From Alphaproteobacteria bacterium (GTDB lineage: Bacteria; Pseudomonadota; Alphaproteobacteria; UBA2966): a stretch of DNA of 57,392 bases. The position numbers were made by a program, and so were the translations under genes. Positions 26,848 through 35,062 of this stretch are shown here, piece after piece. Position 1 is the stretch's first letter; each line of letters starts with the position of its first letter. The stretch lies in contig JABIFY010000145.1 in the NCBI GenBank assembly GCA_018650465.1, forward strand, positions 1 through 57,392. The letters run 5' to 3'. Under the pieces are notes generated by a model. That model saw nothing but the letters and a program-made list of their open reading frames with translations. It was not told the origin of the DNA and ran no database searches.

Positions 26848-28566
26848 ATGAGTGTATTTGGAGCCATGTTCTCCGGCGTATCAGGCCTTGCGGCACAATC
26901 GCAAGCCATGGCCATGATCGCCGATAACATCACCAACGTGAACACGGTCGGTTACAAGGAAACCACAGCGCGGTTTTCGACACTGGTTACCAGTGCCGCA
27001 TCGGCCACAAGTTACGCACCAGGTGGCGTGCAATCGTCGCCCTTGGCGCTGATTGATCGTCAGGGTTTGTTGCAGGCTTCCGCCTCGCCAACTGATCTGG
27101 CCATTTCCGGCGACGGCTTCTTTGTTGTCAACGAATTGGCTACACCGACAGCCACCCAAGGCACATATATGTTTACCCGTGCCGGTGCCTTTACGGCCGA
27201 TGAAAACGGTGACCTGCGCAACGCTGCCGGCCATTACCTGCAAGGCTGGGTGGTCGATTCTTCCGGTAACATCCCATCAAACCGGAGTGCCTTGACCACC
27301 CTCGCACCTGTGAACATTCTTGGACTGTCTGGTACGGCGACGGCATCAACAAGTGTTGCCCTGAAAGCCAACATGCAGGCGTCACAGACGGTAACTGTCA
27401 CAGGCCCACAAAACGTAACAAACCAGATTGGTGGTTCAGGTATTACCTCAACTGCAGCTCTGTCCGACGGTGTCGGTGGTGGCACGATCACTGGTTTGTT
27501 AAATGGTGATTCATTCACAATTGCCACAGGTGTCGCTGGACCGCCGTCAACAGCATCGACGACGACGTTTACCTACAATGCCACGCCATCGACCACCACA
27601 TTCTCGACATTGGCGGAACTTTCGGCTCTGGTTAATAAAGTTGATGGTTTGAGTTCTTCTATCGCTGGTTCTTCAGATTCTCGCCTTACCGTAACCGGTG
27701 ACCCAGGCAGTGACATGGTCATGGCGGAAGGTACCAACACGCCGATTGGAGATTTGTTCGCAACAGCTGCTGGTACCATTACAAAAACATATGATGCTGC
27801 GACTTCAGCCAAGAACATGGCCTCCAACACCCTGACACCCGATTTCGAACGAAGCGTTCAAATCTTCGACTCCAAGGGTGGTGCCCGTCAGTTGACCATG
27901 GGCTTCATGAAGCAGGCATTTTCCAATAAATGGCATGTAGAGGCCTATATTGAACCAGCTGGTGATACCACAGCCACAGACGGCTTGCTGGCAAGTGGAA
28001 CGATCAGCTTTAACGCGGACGGTACTGTCGACCTGGTGAACACATCGACAGCACTGACGGCGGCCATAAGTATTCCATGGGCGCCCACCCTGGGTTTGTC
28101 AGCCCAATCCGTTACCTTGAATTTCGGCACTCAAAACAAGGCTGACGGTCTCAGTCAGTTTGACGGACCTTCCCAGTTGAAAGGTAGCTCCGTTGATGGT
28201 GCCCTGTTTGGTGAGTTAAGCACCATCCAGGTTGATAGCCTGGGCTTTGTAACCGCATTGTTCGAAAACGGTGTGACGCAGAAAATCTATAAACTGCCGG
28301 TTGCCATGTTCAAAAACCCGAACGGACTATCTGCCAAAACGGGTAACGCTTACATTTCTACTGACGCATCTGGCACTTTCAACCTTCAGGAAGCCGGTGT
28401 CGGTGGCTCTGGACAGGTTGCGCCTTCAACCCTTGAAGCTTCGACGGTGGATATCGCCAAGGAGTTTACGAATATGATCCTGGCCCAGCGTGCTTTTTCG
28501 GCCTCTTCAAGGATCATTACCACTGCTGATGACATGCTTGACGAATTGATCCGATTGAAACGTTAA
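26848..28566 (+). CDS. flgE: Flagellar hook protein FlgE
   Basis: Structural protein of the hook, 572 aa. It opens with MSVFGAMFSGVSGLAAQSQA and DNITNVNTVGYKET, and ends with VDIAKEFTNMILAQRAFSAS, both diagnostic of rod/hook axial proteins. The FISGDGFFVV-type loop (ISGDGFFVVNE) and a long T/S-rich exposed middle domain fit an alphaproteobacterial FlgE. AAGGAGAGAG precedes the ATG. Last gene of the unit and followed by a strong terminator. Confidence 0.95.
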   Translation: MSVFGAMFSGVSGLAAQSQAMAMIADNITNVNTVGYKETTARFSTLVTSAASATSYAPGGVQSSPLALIDRQGLLQASASPTDLAISGDGFFVVNELATPTATQGTYMFTRAGAFTADENGDLRNAAGHYLQGWVVDSSGNIPSNRSALTTLAPVNILGLSGTATASTSVALKANMQASQTVTVTGPQNVTNQIGGSGITSTAALSDGVGGGTITGLLNGDSFTIATGVAGPPSTASTTTFTYNATPSTTTFSTLAELSALVNKVDGLSSSIAGSSDSRLTVTGDPGSDMVMAEGTNTPIGDLFATAAGTITKTYDAATSAKNMASNTLTPDFERSVQIFDSKGGARQLTMGFMKQAFSNKWHVEAYIEPAGDTTATDGLLASGTISFNADGTVDLVNTSTALTAAISIPWAPTLGLSAQSVTLNFGTQNKADGLSQFDGPSQLKGSSVDGALFGELSTIQVDSLGFVTALFENGVTQKIYKLPVAMFKNPNGLSAKTGNAYISTDASGTFNLQEAGVGGSGQVAPSTLEASTVDIAKEFTNMILAQRAFSASSRIITTADDMLDELIRLKR

Positions 28567-28624
28567 GCCTGAGCAAAGGCAATCGACGACGCCTTATTCA
28601 ACCGTCGTCACTCTCTACCTTCAG

Positions 28625-28659
28625 CCGACCCGGAGAAATCCGGGTCGGTTTCCTTTTTT
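28625..28659 (+). terminator. Rho-independent terminator after flgE
   Basis: A perfect 10-pair stem (CCGACCCGGA/TCCGGGTCGG) with a GAAA tetraloop is followed by TTTCCTTTTTT. It lies 59 bases after the flgE stop. Confidence 0.93.
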
Positions 28660-28660
28660 G

Positions 28661-28903
28661 GGTTTTTCCCTAAAAAACCCTGGGCTCACGGCGATGTCGC
28701 TTCGCGACCGCCTCCGCAGGGGCGTAGCATTCGCTTCGGGGCTGCGATTGCAGCCCGGGTGTGCAGGTCTTTGCTGTAAGGTATTCCGTCTGAAACAGAG
28801 TTCATCCGGGCGACAAGCGTCGCCCCGGCGCGACTGCGCCGCCCCTGCGGAGCTGGCGCCGAAGGCGCACCAGCGTGAGCCCAGGGTTTTTCAGGGAAAA
28901 ACC
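28661..28903. repeat. 243-bp palindromic multi-hairpin element
   Basis: The first and last 30 bases (28661-28690, 28874-28903) are inverted repeats with one mismatch. Inside, a second inverted pair (CTCCGCAGGGGCG and CGCCCCTGCGGAG) continues the arms, and small perfect hairpins follow: GTCGCTTCGCGAC, GCTGCGATTGCAGC, GCGACAAGCGTCGC, GGCGCGACTGCGCC. Base composition is far more GC-rich than the flanks. It resembles a non-autonomous inverted-repeat element (MITE-like) or a large structured repeat; no transposase is present. An 83-codon frame through it is most likely not a gene. Confidence 0.65.
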
Positions 28904-28919
28904 ATATAAGTGATTCAAA

Positions 28920-28939
28920 AGATTCAATAATTTGAATCT
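28920..28939. other. AT-rich perfect hairpin
   Basis: AGATTCAA-TAAT-TTGAATCT is a perfect palindrome, followed on the plus strand by CTTAGCACTTTTTT. It could be a weak terminator or a binding site. The 28904-29139 stretch otherwise holds only the 11-base repeats listed next. Confidence 0.35.
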
Positions 28940-29075
28940 CTTAGCACTTTTTTAAAGCCCTTGGACTACCCTTGTCATTGCTCACATCGGCGTTGCGCAG
29001 AAGGCTTCGACATCGGCAGGGCACCCGGGAATAACTGATCATTTTCCCGATATGTCGTTTAAGTCTTCGCCGGAA

Positions 29076-29108
29076 CTTATTCTGAACTTATTCCGAATTT
29101 ATTCCGAA
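29076..29108 (+). repeat. Three tandem 11-bp repeats before sciP
   Basis: The unit YTTATTCYGAA occurs three times in a row, ending 31 bases before the sciP start codon. The position is that of a promoter or operator. The repeats differ at only two positions, so they may be recent slippage copies or a regulator site. Confidence 0.5.
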
Positions 29109-29139
29109 ATTTTTCTCCAGACCGGAAAATCAAAACGCC

Positions 29140-29448
29140 ATGCCGAACGCAATGATGAACACCCGAAAACTTGTCTCAAGCGCCACTGTACCCGGTCCTG
29201 ATGGCCGAATGCTGACTGTCGGGGATTTGCCACCTGCCAATACAAGACGCTGGGTTGCCCGGCGCAAGGCCGAAGTGGTTGCCGCTGTCCGCGGTGGTTT
29301 GATCAGCCTTGATGAAGCTTGTCGTCGGTACACTCTTTCAGTTGAAGAATTCCTCTCCTGGCAGCGGGCGATCGATCACCACGGCCAAAGTGGGCTTCGC
29401 ATCACCCGATTGCAGCGTTATCGCACTTCGGCGACGAATCCAGGCTAA
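29140..29448 (+). CDS. sciP: CtrA inhibitor SciP
   Basis: Small DNA-binding protein of the DUF1153/SciP family, 102 aa. GPDGRMLTVGDLPPANTRRWVARRKAEVVAAVRGG (split over residues 20-54) and DEACRRYTLSVEEFLSWQRA are near-diagnostic; the fold is a winged or Trp-repressor-like helix-turn-helix. In Caulobacter SciP represses CtrA-activated genes after division. Here it sits between flgE and fliF, both flagellar, and 14 kb from ctrA. The start ATG at 29140 is followed by two further ATG codons at residues 5 and 6, so the start may be slightly later. Confidence 0.92.
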   Translation: MPNAMMNTRKLVSSATVPGPDGRMLTVGDLPPANTRRWVARRKAEVVAAVRGGLISLDEACRRYTLSVEEFLSWQRAIDHHGQSGLRITRLQRYRTSATNPG

Positions 29449-29522
29449 TATCACCTGTATTAAGCATCAGAAACGGTTCTTGCGAGACTCTAGCTCATTT
29501 GGTAGGCAAAAATTGCCGCCTG

Positions 29523-29537
29523 TTAACTATTAATTCA
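29523..29537 (+). promoter_or_regulatory. Weak CtrA-like box before fliF
   Basis: TTAACTATTAATTCA is TTAA-N7-TTCA, one base from the CtrA consensus TTAA-N7-TTAA. fliF-type operons are CtrA targets in Caulobacter. No sigma-54 pattern was found in this 233-base gap. Confidence 0.3.
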
Positions 29538-29681
29538 CTTCCAAATCGCTAAACTACTGTTGTAAAGCAGGAAAATAGCTACTTTCCGTGGCAGAGGTCG
29601 TTTGATCCAGATCTGCCCGGAAAAAGTATCTGTATCCTGTCCGTTGCATAAGTCGTCCGTCGATATGGAAGGTCCTGGCCC

Positions 29682-31358
29682 GTGAACCCGCTATTTAACC
29701 TTATCCAAAGTCTGGGTCCCGCCCGTGTTATCGCCATGGCTGGTGTTGCCGCAGGCCTTATTGGCTTCTTCATTTTCCTGACTGCGCGCGTAACTGCACC
29801 CCAGATGTCCCTGTTATACAGTGACCTGGACACAACAGACAGCAGCCAGATTGTTGCACAACTTGAATCGCAGCAAATTCCATTCGAAATAAGGGCCAAC
29901 GGTACACAAATCCTCGTACCTGACCAACAAGTCGCCAGAGTCCGTCTGCAAATGGCTGGCGAAGGGCTTCCTTCCGGCGGCTCAATTGGCTATGAAATCT
30001 TTGATCGCGGCGACACTTTGGGTACAACCAGCTTTGTTCAGAACATCAACAAGGTCCGCGCCCTGGAAGGTGAACTGGCCCGCACGATCAAATCACTCGA
30101 CCGGGTTTCCGGTGCTCGCGTGCACCTGGTCTTGCCTGAACGCGAACTCTTTACCCGCGAACGCCGCCAGCCCACAGCGTCCATCGTCCTGAAACTAAAA
30201 GGCGGATCACGCCTTGAATCAGGCCAGGTCGCTTCCATTCAGCATCTCGTAGCGGCGGCAATTCCCGATCTCAGCACCTCACGCGTCTCTATTATCGATG
30301 ACCGCGGCAATTTGCTGGCCCGGGGCGACGGCGATGAAGATGGTGGAGCTTCAGCTGTCAGTTCCATTGACGAATTTCGCAGTAAATACGAATCCAAAAT
30401 AAAATCCGCCGTCGAAAAATTGCTGTCCCGCTCCGTTGGCAACGGCAAGGTCCGTGCGGAAGTCGCGGCTGATCTTGATTATGATCGGATCACAACAAAC
30501 TCGGAGACTTATGATCCGGACGGTCAGGTCGTCAGATCCACCCAAACAGTTTCAGAGAACGCCAGTTCGACAGACAGCGAGGGCAATGCCCCGGTTACCG
30601 TTGCCGGAAGCCTGCCCGAAAACCGCGGTGGGCAAGGCGATCAGGGCAATACAACCTCTACCAGCAATGATCGTTCAGAAGAAACCGTCAACTTTGAAAT
30701 CTCTAAAAGCAATACGGTAAAGGTTACTGAATCCGGGGTTCTCAAACGCCTGTCCGTCGCCATTCTGGTAGACGGCGTTTATGAAGGCGAAGGACAAAAC
30801 AAAACCTATAAACCACGTCCGCCAGAAGAAATTGAACAACTGGCCACCCTGGCACGTTCGGCCGTTGGGTATAATGAAGGTCGTGGTGACGTACTTGAAG
30901 TCGTCAACTTACGCTTTGCACCATTAAACATACTCGATATTCCTGATGAAGAAGCCGCTTTCCTGGGTTTGGGTAAAGACGACTATTTCCGCGTTGCTGA
31001 AATCATCATTTTTGCAATTGTCGGCTTGCTGGTCGTCTTGCTGGTCCTGCGCCCACTGGTTAGCAGAGCCTTGTCTATCGCCCAGGCACAAGCTGAGGCC
31101 GTTGCCGCGGCGCGCACGGCGCAAATTGAAGCTGAGCGGGCCCAACAAGCCGCCCTTTCAGCACCCAAGGGACCCGATGGGCAACCTCTGGCTGTCACAG
31201 ATGGTTCTGAAGAGGGAGAAGATGTGGATTCCATGATAAATATGGCTCAGGTCGAAGGTCGGGTTCGGGCCTCTTCCGTGAAAAAGATCGGCGATATTGT
31301 CGACAAACACCCTGAAGAAGCGCTGGCAATCATGCGTACCTGGATGTATCAGGAATAA
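29682..31358 (+). CDS. fliF: Flagellar MS-ring protein FliF
   Basis: Inner-membrane ring of the basal body, 558 aa. Two membrane segments (about 16-36 and 442-462) bracket the ring-building motifs: MSLLYSDLDTTDSSQIV, RVRLQMAGEGLP, SFVQNINKVRALEGELARTI and RVHLVLPERELF. The short cytoplasmic tail ends in EGRVRASSVKKIGDIVDKHP..., the part that in other species binds FliG. The start is GTG with GGAAGG upstream. First gene of the fliF-fliH-fliN-motA-flbD run. fliG does not follow, which is unusual. Confidence 0.94.
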   Translation: MNPLFNLIQSLGPARVIAMAGVAAGLIGFFIFLTARVTAPQMSLLYSDLDTTDSSQIVAQLESQQIPFEIRANGTQILVPDQQVARVRLQMAGEGLPSGGSIGYEIFDRGDTLGTTSFVQNINKVRALEGELARTIKSLDRVSGARVHLVLPERELFTRERRQPTASIVLKLKGGSRLESGQVASIQHLVAAAIPDLSTSRVSIIDDRGNLLARGDGDEDGGASAVSSIDEFRSKYESKIKSAVEKLLSRSVGNGKVRAEVAADLDYDRITTNSETYDPDGQVVRSTQTVSENASSTDSEGNAPVTVAGSLPENRGGQGDQGNTTSTSNDRSEETVNFEISKSNTVKVTESGVLKRLSVAILVDGVYEGEGQNKTYKPRPPEEIEQLATLARSAVGYNEGRGDVLEVVNLRFAPLNILDIPDEEAAFLGLGKDDYFRVAEIIIFAIVGLLVVLLVLRPLVSRALSIAQAQAEAVAAARTAQIEAERAQQAALSAPKGPDGQPLAVTDGSEEGEDVDSMINMAQVEGRVRASSVKKIGDIVDKHPEEALAIMRTWMYQE

Positions 31359-31359
31359 C

Positions 31360-31446
31360 GTGGCCTACTTCAAAAACATGTTGTCCTCTCAACCAGTTGA
31401 AATCAGGCTCTGCGGTATAAGCAGCCCTGAAGGTGTGGTGACATAA
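31360..31446 (+). CDS. 28-codon ORF filling the fliF-fliH gap
   Basis: A GTG one base after the fliF stop opens a frame of 28 codons ending in TAA two bases before the fliH start. Such exact packing could be chance, a tiny coupling ORF, or the scar of a deleted fliG, whose usual place this is. It resembles no FliG end I know, so the function is unknown. Confidence 0.2.
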   Translation: MAYFKNMLSSQPVEIRLCGISSPEGVVT

Positions 31447-31448
31447 TC

Positions 31449-32270
31449 ATGTCTGATCACGCAAAGTTCGATTTTTCCACCGTGTTCACACCGGGGTCTC
31501 CTCACCCCGACGATGATCCTCTTGCCTTGATGGACCCGGCTGACATTCCGGTCTATTCACAAAATCAATTCAATGCCGCCTTGGCTGAAGCCCGAAATGA
31601 AGGGGCTGTTGTCGCCTCGGACGAAGCCTCCCAAAATGCAGATTCGGTGGCGAACCAGATACTTGCTACAATTGAACAGCAATTTGATCGGCTTGGCACG
31701 TTTCAGGACAGCGTAGTGACATCTATTCACGCTGACGCAGTTGAACTGGCGCTGGTTATCGGACAAAAACTGGCCCGGTCTTTGTTGTCGCGTGAGCCAC
31801 AGGCAGAAATTGAAGCCTTGATCCTCGAGATGCTGCAACAACATAGTGAAATTGGCAGCGCACCTAAAATCATGATCCGCGTGCATCCCGTAATTGCCCC
31901 GAATGTGATGGCCAGGATTGAAACTCTGAAAAATAATGTCGCATTCACTGGTGAAGTTTCGGTCTTGCCTACGGAAGGTTTTGGTCCAACAGATTGCGCT
32001 GTTGAATGGTCCGAAGGCGGTGCTGTTCGTAATCTTAAACAGCTGGAAGAAGAAGTAACGGCAACGATCAAAAGGTACCTCAGTGCCATCGGTGCCCCGG
32101 CGACGACCGCCGCCAGCGACGAGACGCCTCAATCAACTCCAGAAGCGGCATCAAATGCTGAAGTTGTGGAAGAGATTGCGCCCGCGCCTGTTCAGCAACA
32201 AAGCTCTGTAATAGACGAGATTGCGGCAGAAGCCCACCTAACGGCTGCTTCCCCGGAAACTGGATCGTAA
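31449..32270 (+). CDS. fliH: Flagellar export ATPase regulator FliH (FlbE)
   Basis: Negative regulator and anchor of the export ATPase FliI, 273 aa. The central helix (QFDRLGTFQDSVVTSIHADAV) and C-terminal domain (VHPVIAPNVMARIE, GPTDCAVEWSEGGAVRN) match FliH; Caulobacter calls it FlbE. The last 55 residues are an A/P/E/Q-rich tail beyond the usual domain. The partners fliI and fliJ lie 10 kb away on the other strand. It is followed by fliN after 82 bases. Confidence 0.85.
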   Translation: MSDHAKFDFSTVFTPGSPHPDDDPLALMDPADIPVYSQNQFNAALAEARNEGAVVASDEASQNADSVANQILATIEQQFDRLGTFQDSVVTSIHADAVELALVIGQKLARSLLSREPQAEIEALILEMLQQHSEIGSAPKIMIRVHPVIAPNVMARIETLKNNVAFTGEVSVLPTEGFGPTDCAVEWSEGGAVRNLKQLEEEVTATIKRYLSAIGAPATTAASDETPQSTPEAASNAEVVEEIAPAPVQQQSSVIDEIAAEAHLTAASPETGS

Positions 32271-32352
32271 ATATGCCACTGAACACCAAACTTGATGTTT
32301 CAAATTTCAGGACTTCCTATCAAATGGAAAACCAAAGATCAGGAGATCAACC

Positions 32353-32724
32353 ATGACTGATATCACTGCTGCCGGTGAATCCGGTGACCTGAGCCTCCAG
32401 GAACTGGAAAGCACAGCTGAAAACGCGCCCGAACCGATCTTGTCTACGAATGAACTTGAATCCGATATGGTCCGCACAGCAGGTGAACTGGAGGCGGTGT
32501 ATGACATTCCGGTTCAAGTATCTGCCGTTCTGGGAAAATCACGCATGCAAGTCAGTAATCTGATGAAGTTGGGTCGTGGTGCTGTTGTCGAACTTGACCG
32601 CAAGGTTGGTGAGGCAATCGACATTTATGTCAATAACCGACTGGTCGCACGTGGCGAAGTTGTTGTCGTCGACGAAAGACTGGGCATCACGATGACAGAA
32701 ATCATCAAGTCGGACAGACAGTAG
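32353..32724 (+). CDS. fliN: Flagellar motor switch protein FliN
   Basis: C-ring protein, 123 aa, a SpoA-domain protein. YDIPVQVSAVLGKSRMQVSN, LGRGAVVELDRKVGEAIDIYVN and RLVARGEVVVVDERLGI are the conserved core; the first 45 residues are an acidic, variable extension. AGGAGATCAACC precedes the ATG. Placed between fliH and motA. Confidence 0.93.
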   Translation: MTDITAAGESGDLSLQELESTAENAPEPILSTNELESDMVRTAGELEAVYDIPVQVSAVLGKSRMQVSNLMKLGRGAVVELDRKVGEAIDIYVNNRLVARGEVVVVDERLGITMTEIIKSDRQ

Positions 32725-32777
32725 TAATCAATGGGGTTCTTCAGGGTGTCAATAATAACAGCTAGTAGTTACACAAA

Positions 32778-33545
32778 ATGGACATAGCCACTCTCATTGG
32801 CCTGCTCGCGGGTTTCGGACTTGTATCCAGTGCGATTATTCTTGGTGGGTCGGTAAGTTCGTTTATCGACATCCCAGCGATCCTGATCGTCATTGGCGGT
32901 ACATTCGGGATAACGATGATCAGCTATTCGCTACGGGAAATCCTGTCTGCGCAGGGCGTGATCCTGAAAACAATTTTTCACAGCCTGCCCGATGCCGCTG
33001 AAGCCGCTGAAGATGGCTTGAGAATGGCGATCCAGTCACGTAAAGACGGCGTGCTCGCTTTGCAGAAAGTCGTCGCGGCTCTGGACCATAATCCCTTTTT
33101 GAAAAAGGCTTTGAGTCTGGCGATTGACGGCAGCACGGGTGACGATATTGAACGCGTCATGGGCCACGAGCTGAGCGGCATGGCGGAAAGACATTCAAGA
33201 GGCGTTGGTATCCTGCGGCGTTCAGCTGAAGTCGCCCCAGCCATGGGATTGATCGGCACGCTGATTGGTCTGGTGCAAATGTTGGGAAAACTGGATGATC
33301 CGTCATCTATTGGTCCTGCCATGGCTGTTGCGTTGTTGACAACATTTTACGGTGCCGTCCTCGCCAACATGGTGTTTTCGCCGCTGGCTGGAAAGCTGGA
33401 GCGCAATTCCAAAAGCGAACTTGTGGTCAATCGCCTGTACATCATCACAGCTGCTTCCATTGGCAGGGGTGAAAATCCACGCCGCCTGGAAATGCTGCTG
33501 AATACGATATTGCCACCTTCACAACGGCTTCATTACTTCGAATAG
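32778..33545 (+). CDS. motA: Flagellar motor stator protein MotA (PomA-like)
   Basis: Proton or sodium channel subunit of the flagellar stator, 255 aa, with four membrane segments. The N-terminus MDIATLIGLLAGFGLV, the LIVIGGT segment, and the paired RRSAEVAPAMGLIGTLIGLV and AVALLTTFYGAVLANMVF helices resemble PomA (sodium-type) more than E. coli MotA. The ion cannot be settled from sequence. Its partner motB is not downstream; flbD follows after 35 bases. Confidence 0.9.
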   Translation: MDIATLIGLLAGFGLVSSAIILGGSVSSFIDIPAILIVIGGTFGITMISYSLREILSAQGVILKTIFHSLPDAAEAAEDGLRMAIQSRKDGVLALQKVVAALDHNPFLKKALSLAIDGSTGDDIERVMGHELSGMAERHSRGVGILRRSAEVAPAMGLIGTLIGLVQMLGKLDDPSSIGPAMAVALLTTFYGAVLANMVFSPLAGKLERNSKSELVVNRLYIITAASIGRGENPRRLEMLLNTILPPSQRLHYFE

Positions 33546-33580
33546 AGCGTAACAACGGTAAGAATACCGGGAGACAAAAT

Positions 33581-34981
33581 ATGAGACTCATGATCATTGG
33601 ATCACTTGATGGTCAAATCGGTGCTGCCAGCAAGATCGCCATGCAGCGCGGTGCCAAAGTTGCCCATGTACCAGACCTGGATGCTGGCCTGACAGCCCTG
33701 CGCTCTGGCCAGGGCGCTGATCTGGTCATGATGGATGCAACGCTGGATGTCGGCGGTTTTATTCGCAGTCTTGATCAGGAACGTATCAGTATTCCTGTTG
33801 TGGCCTGCGGTGTGGGCACTGACGCGTCCATTGCCGTCTCTGCCATCAAGGCCGGGGCCAAGGAATATATCCCCCTGCCGCCTGAGCCCGAACTGATTGC
33901 AGCCGTCTTACAGGCCGTGACTGAAGAGACCAAAACCATGGTCTTCCGCGACGATGCCATGGCCAAAGTCATACGCCTTGCCGATCAGGTCGCCCCCAGT
34001 GATGCCAGCATCCTGATCACCGGCGAGTCCGGAACCGGTAAAGAAGTCATGGCGCGCTACCTGCATTCAAAAAGTGCACGTGCCGGCAAGCCGTTTATTT
34101 CGATCAACTGCGCCGCTATTCCAGAAAATTTGCTTGAATCTGAACTTTTTGGTCATGAAAAAGGCGCCTTCACGGGTGCTGCCACCCGTCGGGTAGGCAA
34201 GTTTGAAGAAGCCAATGGCGGAACCCTGCTGCTGGACGAAATCAGTGAAATGGACACCCGTCTGCAGGCCAAACTTCTGCGTGCCGTTCAGGAACGTGAG
34301 ATCGACCGGGTTGGTGGTTCCAAGCCTGTTTCCGTTGACATCCGTGTGCTGGCAACAAGTAACCGAAACCTTCTGGAGGAAGTCAAAAAAGGCAACTTCC
34401 GCGAGGATCTGTTATTTCGCCTGAATGTGGTCAGTCTGGAATTGCCGCCACTGCGTGATCGGCCTATGGACCTTGAAGCCCTGTCCCAGCACTTCATCGA
34501 AAAATATTCCGAAGCAAATGGTGTAGCCCTTCGTCCTCTGGCGAGCACGACCCAGCAAGCCATTCGCAGTTATGGCTGGCCTGGCAATGTCCGTGAACTT
34601 GAAAATACCATGCACCGCGCCGTGCTGTTGGCTAACGGGCCCGAGATTGAAATCGACGCCATAATGTTGCCGGACGGCAGTAAACCTGGTGACCACGCTG
34701 GCGCCACAGATAGTCCTTCTGCAATACCCATGGAAGACACCACAGGGCAAATTCAGGATAGTGCTGCCCTCATGGGGGCGTCTTCTCTTGTGGGCCGAAC
34801 GGTTGCCGATGTGGAGCGCGACCTGATCATCAATACCCTTACTCATTGTCTTGGCAACAGAACCCACGCGGCAACAATTTTGGGTATTTCGATCCGCACC
34901 TTGCGCAACAAACTGAAACTATATTCAGACGACGGCACCGCCGTGCCGGCTCCTGGCGAACATAATGCTGCGCCTGCCTGA
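33581..34981 (+). CDS. flbD: Sigma-54-dependent flagellar regulator FlbD
   Basis: Transcription activator of the NtrC family, 466 aa. A receiver-like domain (1-115) lacks the usual N-terminal acidic pair (it reads MIIGSLD) but keeps Asp52. The AAA+ domain has Walker A GESGTGKE (148-155) and the sigma-54 contact loop GAFTGA (195-200), and the end carries a Fis-type helix-turn-helix (ATILGISIRTLRNKLK). CGGGAG precedes the ATG. Two sigma-54 promoters in this window, before flgK and fliK, are its natural targets. Confidence 0.92.
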   Translation: MRLMIIGSLDGQIGAASKIAMQRGAKVAHVPDLDAGLTALRSGQGADLVMMDATLDVGGFIRSLDQERISIPVVACGVGTDASIAVSAIKAGAKEYIPLPPEPELIAAVLQAVTEETKTMVFRDDAMAKVIRLADQVAPSDASILITGESGTGKEVMARYLHSKSARAGKPFISINCAAIPENLLESELFGHEKGAFTGAATRRVGKFEEANGGTLLLDEISEMDTRLQAKLLRAVQEREIDRVGGSKPVSVDIRVLATSNRNLLEEVKKGNFREDLLFRLNVVSLELPPLRDRPMDLEALSQHFIEKYSEANGVALRPLASTTQQAIRSYGWPGNVRELENTMHRAVLLANGPEIEIDAIMLPDGSKPGDHAGATDSPSAIPMEDTTGQIQDSAALMGASSLVGRTVADVERDLIINTLTHCLGNRTHAATILGISIRTLRNKLKLYSDDGTAVPAPGEHNAAPA

Positions 34982-35062
34982 AAACATTCCTGGATGTGAC
35001 CACCCCGGTTACATGATGAGAACTGATTGCGAGAATGCCGACAATGACAGTCGAGCCTGACC

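Noticed and set aside
28658-28909. 83-codon ORF inside the palindromic element
   Set aside because: It arises from the inverted repeat arms, has no ribosome site, and matches no protein family.
29481-29510. Sigma-54 promoter before fliF
   Set aside because: TGGTAGGC...TTGCC looks similar but GG and GC are 12 or 8 bases apart, not 10.
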